Assembly: GCF_040182565.1 (NCBI RefSeq)
Contig: NC_089874.1
Span: forward strand, 151,554,501-151,618,500
Origin: Anser cygnoides
Taxonomy: Eukaryota > Chordata > Aves > Anseriformes > Anatidae
Length of the DNA: 64,000 nucleotides
Reading direction: 5' to 3'
This document shows, in pieces, positions 12,271-25,300 of the stretch. The notes below the pieces were generated by a model. The model was not told the DNA's origin and did no database searches. It saw only the letters and a list, made by a program, of their open reading frames with translations. Each line of letters begins with the position of its first letter. The stretch's first letter is position 1. Made by a program: the position numbers and the translations under genes.

Positions 12271-14923
12271 GCTCCTGGTTAGAAATCCAGGAAGCAATCT
12301 TACATGCTTGGTTTTAAGCAGGACAGAGTTGAACACCAGACAAAATTCAAGCTGTGTGTTGGGAGATGGCTGGCCCAGGGGAGCATCCAGCCAGTTTTAC
12401 AGCAGGTAAGTAACGCAGCACAACACAGCTTTGTAAAGCTGCCTGGATCATCGCTACTCCACTGCCAGCATGAGAGTGGCTTTATCGACGTGGCGGTAGT
12501 GCGAACAGGCGGCCCTGCGGCGCTATGCGAGCTGGTGGCAAGGAAACTTGATGGCAACACCAAGACTGGGGCTGGAGCCCAGGGCAGCAGCGAGGTGCTG
12601 AGGCCAGAGACCTTGGAGGACAACAGGGTAGAGCTGGTGGTGACTTCAGTGTGTCTTCTGAATTGCACCACTTGAGACCAGCGGTTTCTTTGTTTGCCTC
12701 ATCTCAGCCTGTTTGCTATTTTGTTCGTAAAAGCTAAGAGTTCAGTTCTGTGGTTTTGACAGGACTTAAACTTATTTTTCCTGGGCTGCAGCTTTTGTTT
12801 GTTTTTCTCCTGTAGACCAAGCCTGGCACGGTTTCTGCTATGCCCACTTGCCTCTTGATGCTCTGTTTCCTGTGGGTTTTTGTGCTGCAGCGTCAGCTCT
12901 TTGCCTGCTGCTGCCCTGTGCATTCCTCTGGGTTGCTTTGCGCTGCGCTTGTCACATGCGTGTAACATCTGGCTTTGAATCTCTGCTTACGTCTCTATTG
13001 TTATTAAAAATCTGTGGTTTTTTGTTTTATGTTTTCTTTCCTAAAGCCTTTGTCAAGCTTAAGACTTTCTTTCACCGCAGTTACTGCATAAAACTCCGTA
13101 TGGGGATGGGGGAGCCTCTGTTGCTCTGTTTCCCATCGCAGTACCCATGGGCGTTCAGCCTAGTCATGCGTCTGCATTGCCTGTCTTGACAACTCTTCGT
13201 GTCCCTGGGCTGCCTGGCCCTTGGCATCCAACTGCACGGAGCTCGGTTCCAGGTTCTCCTGGGATGATGCAGCAAGGTACTCTTCTGTTGTTTCTTCAGC
13301 TTGTGTGCTGCTCCTGAAGCTACAGGAAGCTCCCGGCTCCTGCAAGGGGAGTGATTTAGAAACAACAGGAAGAAGGAAATCAGTTGACTGGAATATAACC
13401 ATCTCTGTGACTAGCAGAGGGCTGGAAGTTTCTTCTGCAGCAATGTATAAGGTGGTAGAGCCTGCAGCACGCATGGTGAGCAGGTAAACCACAAGGTTAA
13501 AGTAGTTTTGGCCCAGTGTTGTTGACTGAAAAGAGTCGTAATAGAAGGAATATATTCAGCCTAGGAACAGAAATAGAGGTGAAACAAAAGCAATGATGAG
13601 AAAAGGGAAGGAACAAGTTGAGAAGAAACACTGAGAGAAGGGGAAGAGTATGGGTACTGACATGCTGTGTCCTAGAGCTCACTTGTACAGTACAGAGAAC
13701 TGGAAATGGGCTTCTTAAATACCCACCATAATGTGCCATTCCTGCCCCAAAAATCTGGGGAAGAAGTTAGGCACTGAAACGAGAGGTGCCTAGGGTGTGA
13801 GCAGTCTGGGAAACCAGCAGGAGGAGAACTGTAAAGGCACCCCCATGGCTTATCTTCCAGCTCTTTGAACTCCTCCAGCCATCACCGTGCGTTAACTGGA
13901 TTGCTTTTACACCCAACGTATAAAAACAAAGCACGTGTCAAAAAGGAGTGATAGGGTGTTCCTCCAATTGCTTCTAAAATTAAATGAAGTAGCTGTAAAT
14001 ACTCTGAAATCATACGTGTGTTTGCCTGGACCTTACAGTGGGAACACTACAGTAGGACTCAGCAGGTTGAAGTTTCTACACACATGTCCTGTAGGTGCCA
14101 GCACTTCTCCTTGTGTTGTCTTGACTTCGAGAGACAGGATTAAACAATAGATTTTTTTTTTTTTTAATTAAAAGTATTCCTCTATTCTTAAGGTGGCTGT
14201 TCTTGGCTGGAGAACGTTTCTGACCTGAGGCAGTTTTATGTAGTTGTCAGGCAGAGCTCTGCCTACCGGATCAAGACATTCCAGAAAACAGACTTGGTTA
14301 AAATGTTACTTGCAGAATACCGTGTAGCTGGTTGTAAAACTGGCTAAATAGTAGGACTAAGCCTTTGTCAAATATTGATTTGATGAGTGACACTCATCAC
14401 GCAACCTGATGCACTGTTCCCATTAACTGTGCTGTATACCAGAGTGGACCTTAGTTCAAGCCTTAGCTTAACCTTGCATTGCCATGGCAGTCTCCGAGCT
14501 TTGCTCAGCTCCATGGCATTGTCTGCAGGCCCAGCTCAGTTCCTGGGAAAGTGCAGCTCCTGAACCACCACAAAATACAGCCTGGTTTTTAAATACTGCT
14601 CTTTTTTAAGTTTACCTTAGTTTATCAGTTTTTGGTCTTTTGAAATAGAGCCAGGAACGTCTGAGAAAAGGATGGGGTACAGGACTTTGTTAGTCCTCAC
14701 CTGCAGCTGATTGATGTTCACGTTTATTTGATGCTGTAACCCCAAAAGGGCAGGCTTACCTACGTGGCTCCGTGCTGAGAACCTGTGTGGGACACAGGTG
14801 TCTGAGCAGCCCGGACAACCCGAGTCTGAGAGACCTTAAAAACAAGAGGAACGTGGCTTTAGCCCCGCTCTGTTTACGTGCTATTTTTGATAATAGTGAT
14901 TGGGAGGGTGAAATAGTGAATTT
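12271..14923. other. Intergenic; CpG-richer patch, no gene recognised
   Basis: A CpG-richer patch at about 12480-12620 has overlapping ORFs on both strands (plus 12304-12675, minus 12300-12671), neither with a recognisable domain. The remainder is unique sequence, with a poly(T) run at about 14151-14165. Confidence 0.5.
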
Positions 14924-15062
14924 CACAGAATCATTAAGGCTGGAAAAGCCCTCCAAGATCCAAGAGGTCCAACCATCCCCCTACCACCAATGTCACCCAC
15001 TGAACCATGTCCCCAAGCACCACGTCCAGCCTTTCCTTGAACACCCCCAGGGACGGTGACGA
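14924..15062 (-). mobile_element. CR1 LINE 3' end, minus strand
   Basis: On the plus strand it begins CACAGAATCATTAAGGCTGG, the reverse complement of the classic CR1 3' end. It runs through CCACTGAACCATGTCCCCAA to the 'cccccagggacggtgac' segment and stops there. The copy is about 139 bp, severely 5'-truncated, and of the same subfamily as those at 18346, 36481 and 44848. Confidence 0.93.
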
Positions 15063-18000
15063 TTTGAAGTGTGTTTGTAATGTACAGGCAGAAAATCGAT
15101 GTGGAGCATCCCCTCGGACCTGGTATTCCCTCAGATGCCTGTAGGCACTTTGAGGGGCACGTCTGACAGGGCTAGCGTGGCCATTTCATTCAGAAATAGT
15201 TTGGGGATTTGCTTTTGGAAGAAAAGCTGTTGAAGCTCAGTTTTGTAGCATTCCTTGCGCTTCTTCCTCTGCATTGATCCTGACTAGCTATTTGTCTAAG
15301 CCGTCCCTGTAATTCCAACCTTGTGAATTACTAAGGAGAGCTCTTCCCCTTAGCAGTTGCTGGTAAGGCAGTCCGATACAGTATTATTAGCTGAACCTCT
15401 ATAGGGATTTTTATAAAAATATCCGTTTCTTTAGCTGAAAAGTCTGATAATGTTGGTGAATGTTCTTCTTTGGTCCAGTATTTCTTGCTTTCTTCCTAGA
15501 GAGCTGAGTTTACAGCTGTGGCCTGAGGGGACTGAACAGATGTCGGTGATGAACCTGAAGGTTTATGCACAGTGACAGGCAGATGATAACGTTTCAGAAG
15601 GTGGGGGGGAGATATTGTTTTCATTTCTACTCGTCAGAGCAGATACATGTCAAATCCATTATTAAGCAGAGGGCAGGATCTAAAATTGTGGTGCTCTGTG
15701 GGTTTGTCTTCAGGCTAGCTGTACAGGGGGTGCAGATGCTGGGGGGAATGAGTGAAGCAAGATGAAATAAAATATATATTTATATATGTATAAAAATCAG
15801 TGTCCCATTTAGAAGAGTTGTTTCCAGTCCTTGCTTGAGTTGGACAGAACAGCTGCTTCACTTATCAAGGGAAAAATCTGGATACTGCCTTCTCGTGACA
15901 CAGGACAAATTGTTATTTTTATCATAAACTGATTTTTACCTCCCTGCCAGTGGCACCACTGTCCTGCTGCTACTGGAAAAATACGGCTTGCTGCCTGACA
16001 GGGTTTTAACAGGATGCAAACAGCAGGCAGGGCTTCTCCAGACCAACAGAGAGCAGTCTTGCATCAAAATATGAGAGACTGATCTGTTGTAGAGAAATGT
16101 GTCTGCTCCTCCCAGGCTAGGAGTGAGAGCAGTAACCCAGAAACTCTTGTTTTTAGGAAAAGGTACTTTTGTTTTTTAAAGCAAGAGGCCCTTTCCCCTC
16201 CTGTTCCTGGCTGAATCGCATCTGCAGAGAGTGGAGGGGCTTGTTGGGAAGGCGTTGAGTTCCTGGCTTGCCTTGTCACTTTTACTTGGCCTTTGCCAGT
16301 GCTAAGGGCAGAAGTGGCTTCTCCCTGTGCTTGGTGCAGTGCCTGGTCCCCATCGCTGCCTTTGCCCTTGAAAGGGTCCCCAAAAGCAGTGTCAACCCCA
16401 TGTCCAACCCCTTTGGACTATCCCACGTGAGCAAAATGAGGCTGGGTTCCTCTCAGCGTGGCGGTTTCAGCTGGCTCGTTGTACACCCCAGCTGGGGGCA
16501 CACTGAGACAGGTTGTCCCATGTCGTTTGAGGACTGGTGTTTCCCTGGGTGCCGGGTTACAGGTTCTTCTGGGCTGTCTTGGTGCCAGGATGTGGTCAGG
16601 TAATATTTTGTGGGAGGAGAGAAGAGGAGAAAGGAAGAAATCATTCTTGGTGTTTAGGACTTATTAGATCCTACTAAAAAGAACTTAAGAGTTTTTGATG
16701 CTCTCCACATATTTACATTTCCTTGGGTAGAGAAGAATTCAGGTGGATTTCTTAAAATACGTAAGGATCAGTTTAGTTTGATTAAACACTGTGTTTTCTT
16801 AACTGAAGAAAGTTACCGTGATGAAATAATCTGCCTTTCTGGGATCGGTTATTCTGTGCTGGCCGCTGTGCCGGAGAGGTGAGGTTCGAAGGAAGGGGCC
16901 TGACAGAGGAAGAACAGTAAAAATAGGTAGGACCATGCAGCTGGCTACCACTCACAGGAATGCTATTGCTATGTGTATCAGCTCCTGGCTGTGCTGCAGT
17001 GCTGGACGAGAAGGGGTTGAGATGAAACCTGTCCCAACCGCTCCTGAGCATCCCAGGGTCCTCCGAGCAGAGGTGGCCTCAGGAAGGTCTGGGGTTGGAA
17101 AGGACGTCTAGGCCAGCAGGTATTCAACCAGCAGATGAGCAGAGAGGACTCTGACAGAGCAGTGCTGTCTTTGAGAAGAAACAACATTGCTTGGAGGCAT
17201 GCACCAGCAACTGCACCTTTTAACTCGTGTTTAACTGTTATGCCACCAAAATAAAATCTCTCTGGTTATAACCACTACAAAGTTTAATTTTTCGGTTGCA
17301 GGGAATTGGAGGGCATCTCTGGAAGAAGGTAATTCCTCATCAAAGCTGAGTCATTCTTCTGGAACAGGGTTGTTTTTCATATGGGATTAGGTGCTCACAG
17401 GGGGATTTACAGTGGCATACCTGAGCTGCCCACCGCTCTGCTGGGACATCACCTGCCCGTTCTTCTGTCCTCACATGGTCTCATGGTATTCCTCTGCCTG
17501 AAGTATGCTCTGTCCTAAACTATGGCCCCAAGGTCCAAAACTAAAAGATAATTTAATAGCACGCTTCAAACTGCCTATCAAATCTTACACCTGAAGTTAA
17601 AATGACAGAAAATCTCTAAATGCATCTCGAATGAATTCATTCATTATCTCAAATTAAAACGAATTCCAATGAAATTTTGAAATGCTTCGGAGAAATCATT
17701 TGAGCTTAACTGTCAAATAACAAGTCTTGTTTGTTTTGTGTGCATGTGTTTTTGTGTTTAAATCATCGTGTACATCTGGTGAAGACTAGCCATCCTCCGG
17801 CATCAGGTTTAGCTTGAAAAAAAGACTTCCTAGAACTGGGCTCCTACCTCCAAACAAGTCTTGGCTTTTGGGGATAAATTTATTGACAGATTGGATGCAG
17901 CTGGCTCTCTCTGCCTGCCATTCCCTGCTCCTCAGCAGATTTCTGCCCTGGGAATCTTTGCTGGGCTTGCTGGCTGCATAAACATGCTCTGCAGTGACCC

Positions 18001-18345
18001 ATTTCTGTGCAGGGGCTGGTACAGCTCATTTCAAACTGACTTAATGGATTACTAAGAAGAAGTTTTCTGCTGCTGAGTAATGCTTATAACTGCTAAATGC
18101 ATCTCCTGGGTAAAATCACATCTGTGTCTGAAGCAGGGGCCAGATGAGTCTTGCTGGTGGTGACTTTGGGGCTGACGAAGCCACGGGTGGTGGCGGCAGG
18201 TTGGGATATGCAGGGGCCACGCAGGGGAAGAGGGATGGGGGCAGACCCAGCCACTGCTGCAGGCTGCTTAGTGATGCTCCTCTGCTGCCTGCCTCTGAGC
18301 TGCCTATCATGTTTGTGCTCCTTTCTTTTTAAAAAATGTTTCAAC
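15063..18345. other. Intergenic unique sequence
   Basis: No gene was recognised. An AT microsatellite lies at about 15770-15795. A short stretch at 17075-17110 (GGGTTGGAAAGGACGTCTAG) may be a decayed minus-strand CR1 end. The block at 17520-17720 is AT-rich and resembles a conserved non-coding element. Confidence 0.5.
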
Positions 18346-18675
18346 CACAGAATCATTAAGGTTGGAAAAGCCCTCCAAGATCACCTGGTCCAACCACCCC
18401 CCTACCACCAATGTCACCTACTGAACCGTGTCCCTAAGCACCACGTCCAACCTTTCCTTGAACACCCCCAGGGACGGTGACTCCACCACCTCCCTGGGCA
18501 ACCCGTCCCAATGCCTGACTGCTCTTTCTGAGAAGAAATGTCTCCTCATGTCCAACCTGAACCTCCCCTGGTGCAACTTGAGGCCATTCCCTCTGGTCCT
18601 ATCACTGGTTACCTGTGAGAAGAGGCCGACCCCCAGCTTCCTTTCAGGCAGTTGCAGAGAGCAATGAGGTCTCCT
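18346..18675 (-). mobile_element. CR1 LINE fragment, minus strand, 3' end of ORF2
   Basis: The fragment is 330 bp, starting on the plus strand with CACAGAATCATTAAGGTTGG. Read on the minus strand, the ORF2 C terminus is visible: GVGLFSQVTSDRTRGNGLKL, then RFRLDMRRHFFSERAVRHWD, then LPREVVESPSLGVFKERLDV. The minus-strand frame remains open through this part (18418-18789 includes flank), which suggests a fairly young copy. Confidence 0.95.
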
Positions 18676-19256
18676 GGAGATGGCCTGTGACACTGATGTG
18701 TCCCCGGAGGTCACTTCCCACGTGGGAGTGTTACACAGAGGGTTTTTGCTTTTTCTAGCAGCTGCCATGAGGTGGTTTGCTGTTTCCATGTCTCAGGCAC
18801 CCAATGTATGTGCAGCTGTGGGCTGAAAAGGTTCAGAACTGCTCGGTTGGAAGGGACCTACAAAGGTTTCACAGAAATCCTACCAGAAATTGTGAATCTT
18901 CTTGAGCAGGGTGTGTGTATGTGTGCACATGCGTGGGTATGTGTAAGTAATATATATATTTTTTTAAATGCCTGCTGTGGGGATAGATGCCTCTCGTCTC
19001 CTGTGGTGGTCCTGTGGCCAGGCCTTGGTTCATCTCCCGCCTCAAAGGCCAGTGCTTTTCTGACTTACCGGGGGTTTATTGAGCAGTTACAGCCTCAGCT
19101 CGTTTTACACCAACAAAACCGTCCATGTTTGCAGTTGGGGAGTGCAGTGTCAGTTTCTTGTGGCCCTGATGTGAATGATTAATACTGGCCTTTTGTGCAG
19201 GGAATGAATTTAATTCATCTGCTGGCTTACCACTTTGCAAAACAACAGACGACACG
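18676..19256. other. Intergenic, with TG/TA microsatellite
   Basis: A purine/pyrimidine alternating run lies at 18911-18966 (GTGTGTGTATGTGTGCACAT then TATATATATT). A short stretch at 18840-18865 (CGGTTGGAAGGGACCTAC) may be another eroded CR1 end, but it is too short to be sure. Confidence 0.5.
18911..18966. repeat. TG/TA simple repeat
   Basis: Imperfect TG dinucleotides with CA and GCGTG interruptions are followed by TATATATATTTTTTT. Confidence 0.8.
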
Positions 19257-19354
19257 GTCCTGGGCAAACTGCTGTAGCTGTCCCTGCTTGATCAGGGGCT
19301 GGACCAGACTTCAGCAGTCTCTACCACCTTCAGCCATCCTGTGATTCTGTGAAA
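19257..19354 (+). mobile_element. CR1 LINE 3' end, degraded, plus strand
   Basis: The order CTGGGCAAACTGCTGTAGCT, TGATCAGGGGCTGGACCAGA, CCACCTTCAGCCATCCTGTG and ATTCTGTG follows a CR1 3' end with an octamer remnant. It is about 98 bp and diverged. Confidence 0.7.
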
Positions 19355-22300
19355 AGCATCGTCCCTGGAGCAGTTCGCTTTTCCATGTAGTGCCAGCAGC
19401 AGGGGAGGACAGGCTGTGCCCCACGCCTTTGGAGCAACCAGAGGAAATGATCAAATGTCCTAGCAGCAGATCGGGTTGAAAATGCCGTCCCCAAAAAGTA
19501 CAGTGAATTTGTTTAACTCGGTCTTTCTGGGGAAACTCTGCCAGGGTGTAAACAGCCTGGGACAGCTCGTCTGGGTGTGGATCCCTGTGTCCCAGAGACC
19601 TGGCAGCTTCCTCTCAGCAGGGAGCAGGCCCTGGTCTTCCTGGGGGCCCTCATGTCTGTTGTTGGGGATTGAACTGTGAACAGCCGAGAGACACCACCTG
19701 GTGCAAGGGGGACATGGAGACCCCTTTGCAGACCCCCTTGTGTCCCACTGTGTTCACAGGTGAAGAAACAATAGGTTGAATTGGGCGCAGGATCTCCATC
19801 GGTGATGTTGGCCCAGCTGCTGGCTCCCGGGCCCGCTTTGGCACGGACAGGGCTTGCGTGGCCAGCAGGGCCGAGCTCCCTTCAGCCAGGGTGAAGCTGC
19901 GAGAAAGCTGCTGGCTTCAAACAGCCTGGCCTCAGCTCTTTGATGTCTCCTGCAGGTTCAGCTTCTGTGCCAGCCTTCGGTGGCTCAGCAAAGTCCCCGA
20001 GGACCCTGACGTATTTAATAAACCCATCTCACACTCTTGAATCTTGCAGCAGGGAAGGCCACCTACAGGTCTGTACCCAACCCTCATCTAGATGCTGAAC
20101 TTTCTTTTGGTAATGAATGTGATCACCAGGATCCCAGGAGGCTTTTTTTTTTCTCTCCTCCAAACAAATCAAAATTCTCATGTAATGATGAATCCATCTT
20201 GCTAATTACAGCTCTGGGGAAAGGTTTGCCCTGTCTGCCAACAGCTCATTCAGATTGCTGAGGCACAGATCAGATTTTTTTCTGCTGCAGATCTGTGTTT
20301 AATCCCAGGAGCAGTTCTAGGCTTTGTTATTATAATAGCACAGGCATTCTCAGTTAATTCATATGTTTGTCTCCATGTGTGTCACTTATGGGCCTGAGAC
20401 TTCAGTGCTCAGAAGCTTGGGCTGCATGAGGCTACTTATGGATAGATGATGGGGGGAGCAGTCTCACTTTTTTGGGGATGAAAGAATTATTGAACATGAA
20501 AATAAAAATAAAGCTGAAAATGAATGAAGTTCTGGGGTTTGGGACATCCTATTAATACCTAAAATAGAGTTCCTATCTCTGAAAATTACTGAATCATACT
20601 CTGTATTAAGTCATTTTGCTGCAGGCTTATCTTTGCTCTAACTAGGACAGAAGAGAATGACTGCGACTGCATTATGCCATTTTATTTTTCTAAGTAAAAA
20701 TAGCAAAGTTGTCATCTACCTATAAGCAGTACAGATACCCCCTTAAAAAATAATTTGCCCCTGCAGGATGCCTTATAATAGGATCAGAAAGGTCTTGCAG
20801 CTATCACTGTGATGTGTGCAGGATACCTGCAGAATACAGCACTGATGCTCTAGAGGTGATGGAGACGTCTCCCACTCCATTTCCTCCTTCTCTGGGTTGC
20901 TGCCAGGGCTTGCAAGTCAGAGCTCCTGCCAGGGCTCAAGTCAGCAGAAGGTCAAATGCAAACGAACGTGAGGGAAATGTCTCAGGAGATGCCCCAGCTT
21001 TGTGCTGTCTTTACTGGGCTCTGTCTAAAAGGCGCAGAGCCCTGAAGGGATGAATTTGCCATAGATTTACAAGCTTGACTGAACTTAAAATTTTAATTGC
21101 CTAGAAAGTTGTTTTGCATCCTGCATAGCAGAGACAGCCCTGCCCTTGCTGTGAAGAGTGCTGCAGAGCATTGCCCACTGCTGATGAAACCCAGGGGTCT
21201 AACATCAGTTTGCATGAAGCTGGCAGGGACGTGTGCATGCATAATGTCATATACGTGTTCCTTTCTTCCATGCCCCCTTTCCCTGCTCTGTAATAGGTAC
21301 CCTGTCAAATGTCCCTGGAGGAGATGCTCTGACTAACGAGTTCTGAGTGTGTGAAATGCAAAAAACCATCCAACCCCATAACGCTGTAGTCTAAAAGTGT
21401 CAGAGACCCTCCCTGGGGGACTCACATCATCCAATTCTTTCAGGAGCTTTAAGAGACAGATCTTAAATATATAAATTCATAGAGGAAAAAAAAATCTTAT
21501 TTGTCCAATCACTAAGCTGATTAAAACTTCTATCCTGAGATACCGAAGAGCAAAGAACAACCCAGAGGTGTTAATGAATAGCTTGGAGTTAATTAAAATG
21601 ATGGCATCACTGAACACAGGTCACCCCTTCCAGATACGAAGCTGTCTGCCTGTGGTTCTATGTAAATGTTGTGAATAAAACGCTGCCGGTCTGATTTCTG
21701 TTTGGTTTAGGGTCTTTCTCCTCTATCAAAGATCATTTTGATAAACGAGAGCTTGAGGCTGAAGGAGAGGAACCGTGCTGCTGGGTACGGCAATATGGAC
21801 GCCTGTGCCCCAGAATCCTTCTGCACAGCAGAGCCCTGAGTGCCTTCAATTGCAGATATCAAAGTTACAGCCCCTGCTGTGGTCTGCTCTTGGCTTTACC
21901 GATGGTGTAATCCAAACAACTTGTGCAAACGCAAGCAGAAGATCCAGTATCGGGCATGCTGTGAACACTACGGGGGCCGTGCTTCTCCAGTGCAGCAATG
22001 AGTGAGTACAGAGGTAGCAGTAATATTCTCAGAGATGTGTGTTTTGTGGTTGTCTAAGACTTGCACGCGGTGATGTCTCTGGATCAGGTTGTAGATTTTA
22101 CCCTCATCCATGCTGTAGCTGTAGTGGTAAAGAAGGGCTGACCTGTGACGTTCCTTAAAGACAGAGATGAGGTGGCTGAATTTCAGGAGGATGGGGGAAG
22201 AAATGGGTGGAAAGATGCAAAGAAATTGGTGTGACGTTCTTAAAATGGCATGTAAGGGAGATGGCATTGGAGCTTTTGTATGGATTTGCCTTGAAAGTAC

Positions 22301-25300
22301 TCAGGAAGGCAGGAAGGAGGTTATCAAAGCGGAGCTGATGTTCTCTAGGCTGGACAGCAGTGGGGTTGCTCAAAGCATGAGGCTCTGTGGGTCTGAAACA
22401 CTCTCCTGAACATGGGACAAAAGATGCCAGAGAGATTCATGGACAATATTTTGCCACGGTGATTTTATGTTTTCTCATAGTCTCCACAGACTTTGGCTGA
22501 GAACCATGGCCTTTTGTTGTCATTTTTAATATTTGCTTTTTTACTGTCAATATTTAACTTCCCAGTGTGATTTTGTAAACTGGCCACCCTAGACTCAAGT
22601 TGACATTTTCATCAGACCATTCTGATGGCAAACTAATGGGCACTAAAACCCCAAACAAATATATAATACATAGTCATATTGTACCAATTTATGTCTTTAA
22701 AGCCTGTTAAAACAATGTAAGCAGAGGGGTTTAGCATGGTTTGAATGTTGCCTTTACAGACACGAACATTAACTGACATTGTGTGTTAGCAGCTTCTGGA
22801 TGGCATTGCACTTTTGAGACTGGGAAGGGTAATGCAGAAGGGATTGGAGGGTTTAGTATTCGCCTGCAGAAAGAGTGATATTTAAGTGACTGTCTTCCCC
22901 ATGGTTTTTAATCCCCATCTAACACCTGCTGTCTGCGAAGCTTTTGTTTTGACGCTGTAGTTGTTCTCTACAAACTATTCAAGAGCTTTGTAGGGTGCTG
23001 GTATTTCTGTAAGTGGATTTTAGTTATCTGCTTTGAAGAGGTGGAAACGTCACTGAATTAAACTCTGGAGAGGCTGTTGCTGGTTTTACGTATCATTTAA
23101 GCATGGCACTCACTTTTTCTGGGAAGAGATCCGTATCAGATGAAAATTTTAAGAGCCAAGCAGTTTTTGTATTTTTGCATTTTCTTAATTAGGCACGAAA
23201 TTTCTCAACCCATAGTAATTTGTTTTGTTGCAGTTGCAAATCATACCATCAGCTTTCTTATGTGATCGGAGCAGGTATTTCTACATTTTAGCACTGGATA
23301 CGTTTGGGAACCTGAGTTACTGCCACCGATCTGTTGGCAATAGTGATAATATTATGTTTCCTTCCCCTGTGTACTGAGGTGAGGATGACAGTTTTCAGCA
23401 CGGAGAGTTTCTGATGTATATTGACCTACCTGAATGTCACATCTTGAGTGGTGGTATGGGAAAGAAGAGCCAGGAAGACAGCACTGTTACACCACGTTGA
23501 CAGCTTGGGCTGAGCTAGCAACAGCGAGCACACACATACAGGGACGTCAGCCCTGGGAATTGGTAATTAAAATGTCCCCATGCAGGACCACCTGTCCGAC
23601 ATCAAGTATCTCCTATCGACCATTGTCAGGGCCTGAGAGGAAAGCACACAGCCCTGGTTGTGTCCAGAGTTTCAGGGCTTCCTAACAAGGCTAACGTTGA
23701 AAATAAATTGGTGTGGTTTTGGTGTGATGGACCTGCAGAACCAAGTCAAGGAGAAGGTAGATACATGATGGTCTTCAGTGTGGGCTCCTACGAGGACTAA
23801 GAACATGGGGTCGCTAACTGGTGACAGGCAGGAGAGCAGGCAAGAACATCAAAATGGGTCTAAATCTGGAGAATCACGGTGCCAATCCCAGCTGCTGTCT
23901 TTTCTGAATGTGAGGACCGCATTGCAGGTGCAGGCACTGGGAGATTATTGTCTTCATCCGCATGCAATGAATGTGGTGCTGTGTTTCTCCTGAAATTTCA
24001 GAAAGAGCTTCTCCTATAATTTTCCCGATAGTTTTCAGAAGGAGATTCAAAAATCCATCTTTAACCATTGCATATGGAGCATCTGGACGATGACATTGAA
24101 TGGTGGGAAGGAAGTCCAGGCTGACGCTTGGTGCTGGCACTGGCCCACTGCAGGCAGGACTGATCCTGCACCTCTGTAAGAGGCAATATTCACTATTTTC
24201 TGCTCTTCCCACTGAGGTGCCATGCAGCATTTCTTGATTTTTCACTTTGGGCTTGATGCAAACCTGCACCTGGCACGAGCCTGGGCTACTCTCTGCATTC
24301 GGGCAAAGCCAAGGAGTTCTCCGGAGTTTTTTTTGTGTGGTTTTAGTATTTTTTATAGTTTATTGGCCAAGACACGTGCATGGCCTCTCCCTAGTTTTAC
24401 ATTAAATGCCCTTTAGATGTTTTTAGTGTCCTTGCTTTGGAAAGAAGCTCTGGGTGATGCAGCACTGTGTAAGTGTATTCTGTAGCCTGGCTTTAATTGT
24501 GTTTTCTTCCTCCCTGACGTTTTGCTATGGGAGTTATGGCTGAAAAGGTGTTACAAGGGAAATACAGTCTAGACAATTTGTGCCTATCAAATATTTCATT
24601 TCAGGATGTCACAAGCCCTTCTTCTGAAATAAAAATCACTTAAAGGTCTTCCTTTGATCGTATTTGATTTATTCCAGAGTAGGTTGAATTTCACTCCCAC
24701 AGCCTGCCACTTCAAATTCTGAAGACTAAAATGTTTTATACATCTGCACGACTGGTTACAAAGGAAGACATTTGGCTTTCATGCCATGCTCCTCTTGCTG
24801 TGCATGTACCTCTCGCAGGTATGCTCCACAGGCTGTGCTTCTGTCAGTTCTTCCTTAGGATGAACGTAGACAGGAATTAAAAATGAATTGTCTGTGTTCT
24901 ACTGCTCAGATTTATCTAAAGATTTCACTCTCACTTGTTTAAGTTTGCAAACCAATCTGCAGTCCTGTGCAAGGAGCGAGATGGCAAAAAGATTCATGCC
25001 TGCACCAAACCCTTAATTTGCTTTTTTCCCACTCACTTCAAAGAGTGTACAGCTAAGTGGCATTTTCTAGAGAAATGGAGTTAATCTATTTCACATAAAA
25101 CAAAATGAAACAGAAAATTGTTGAGTCAGTTTCATCTACAAAAGGGGAAAAATGCTCACACTAATATCAAAGTGCTTATTTACACAGGCATGTTATAGGT
25201 TATGATCATCCCTGTAAGAATCATCATAATGTTTTTTAAAAATTCAGGTTGCAGTGTCATCCTGTTTCCTTCCTGATGCAAATAATAAATTTAATAAATT

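Noticed and set aside
17075..17110. Possible CR1 end (GGGTTGGAAAGGACGTCTAG)
   Set aside because: Too short and diverged to separate from chance, so it is mentioned only in the gap note.
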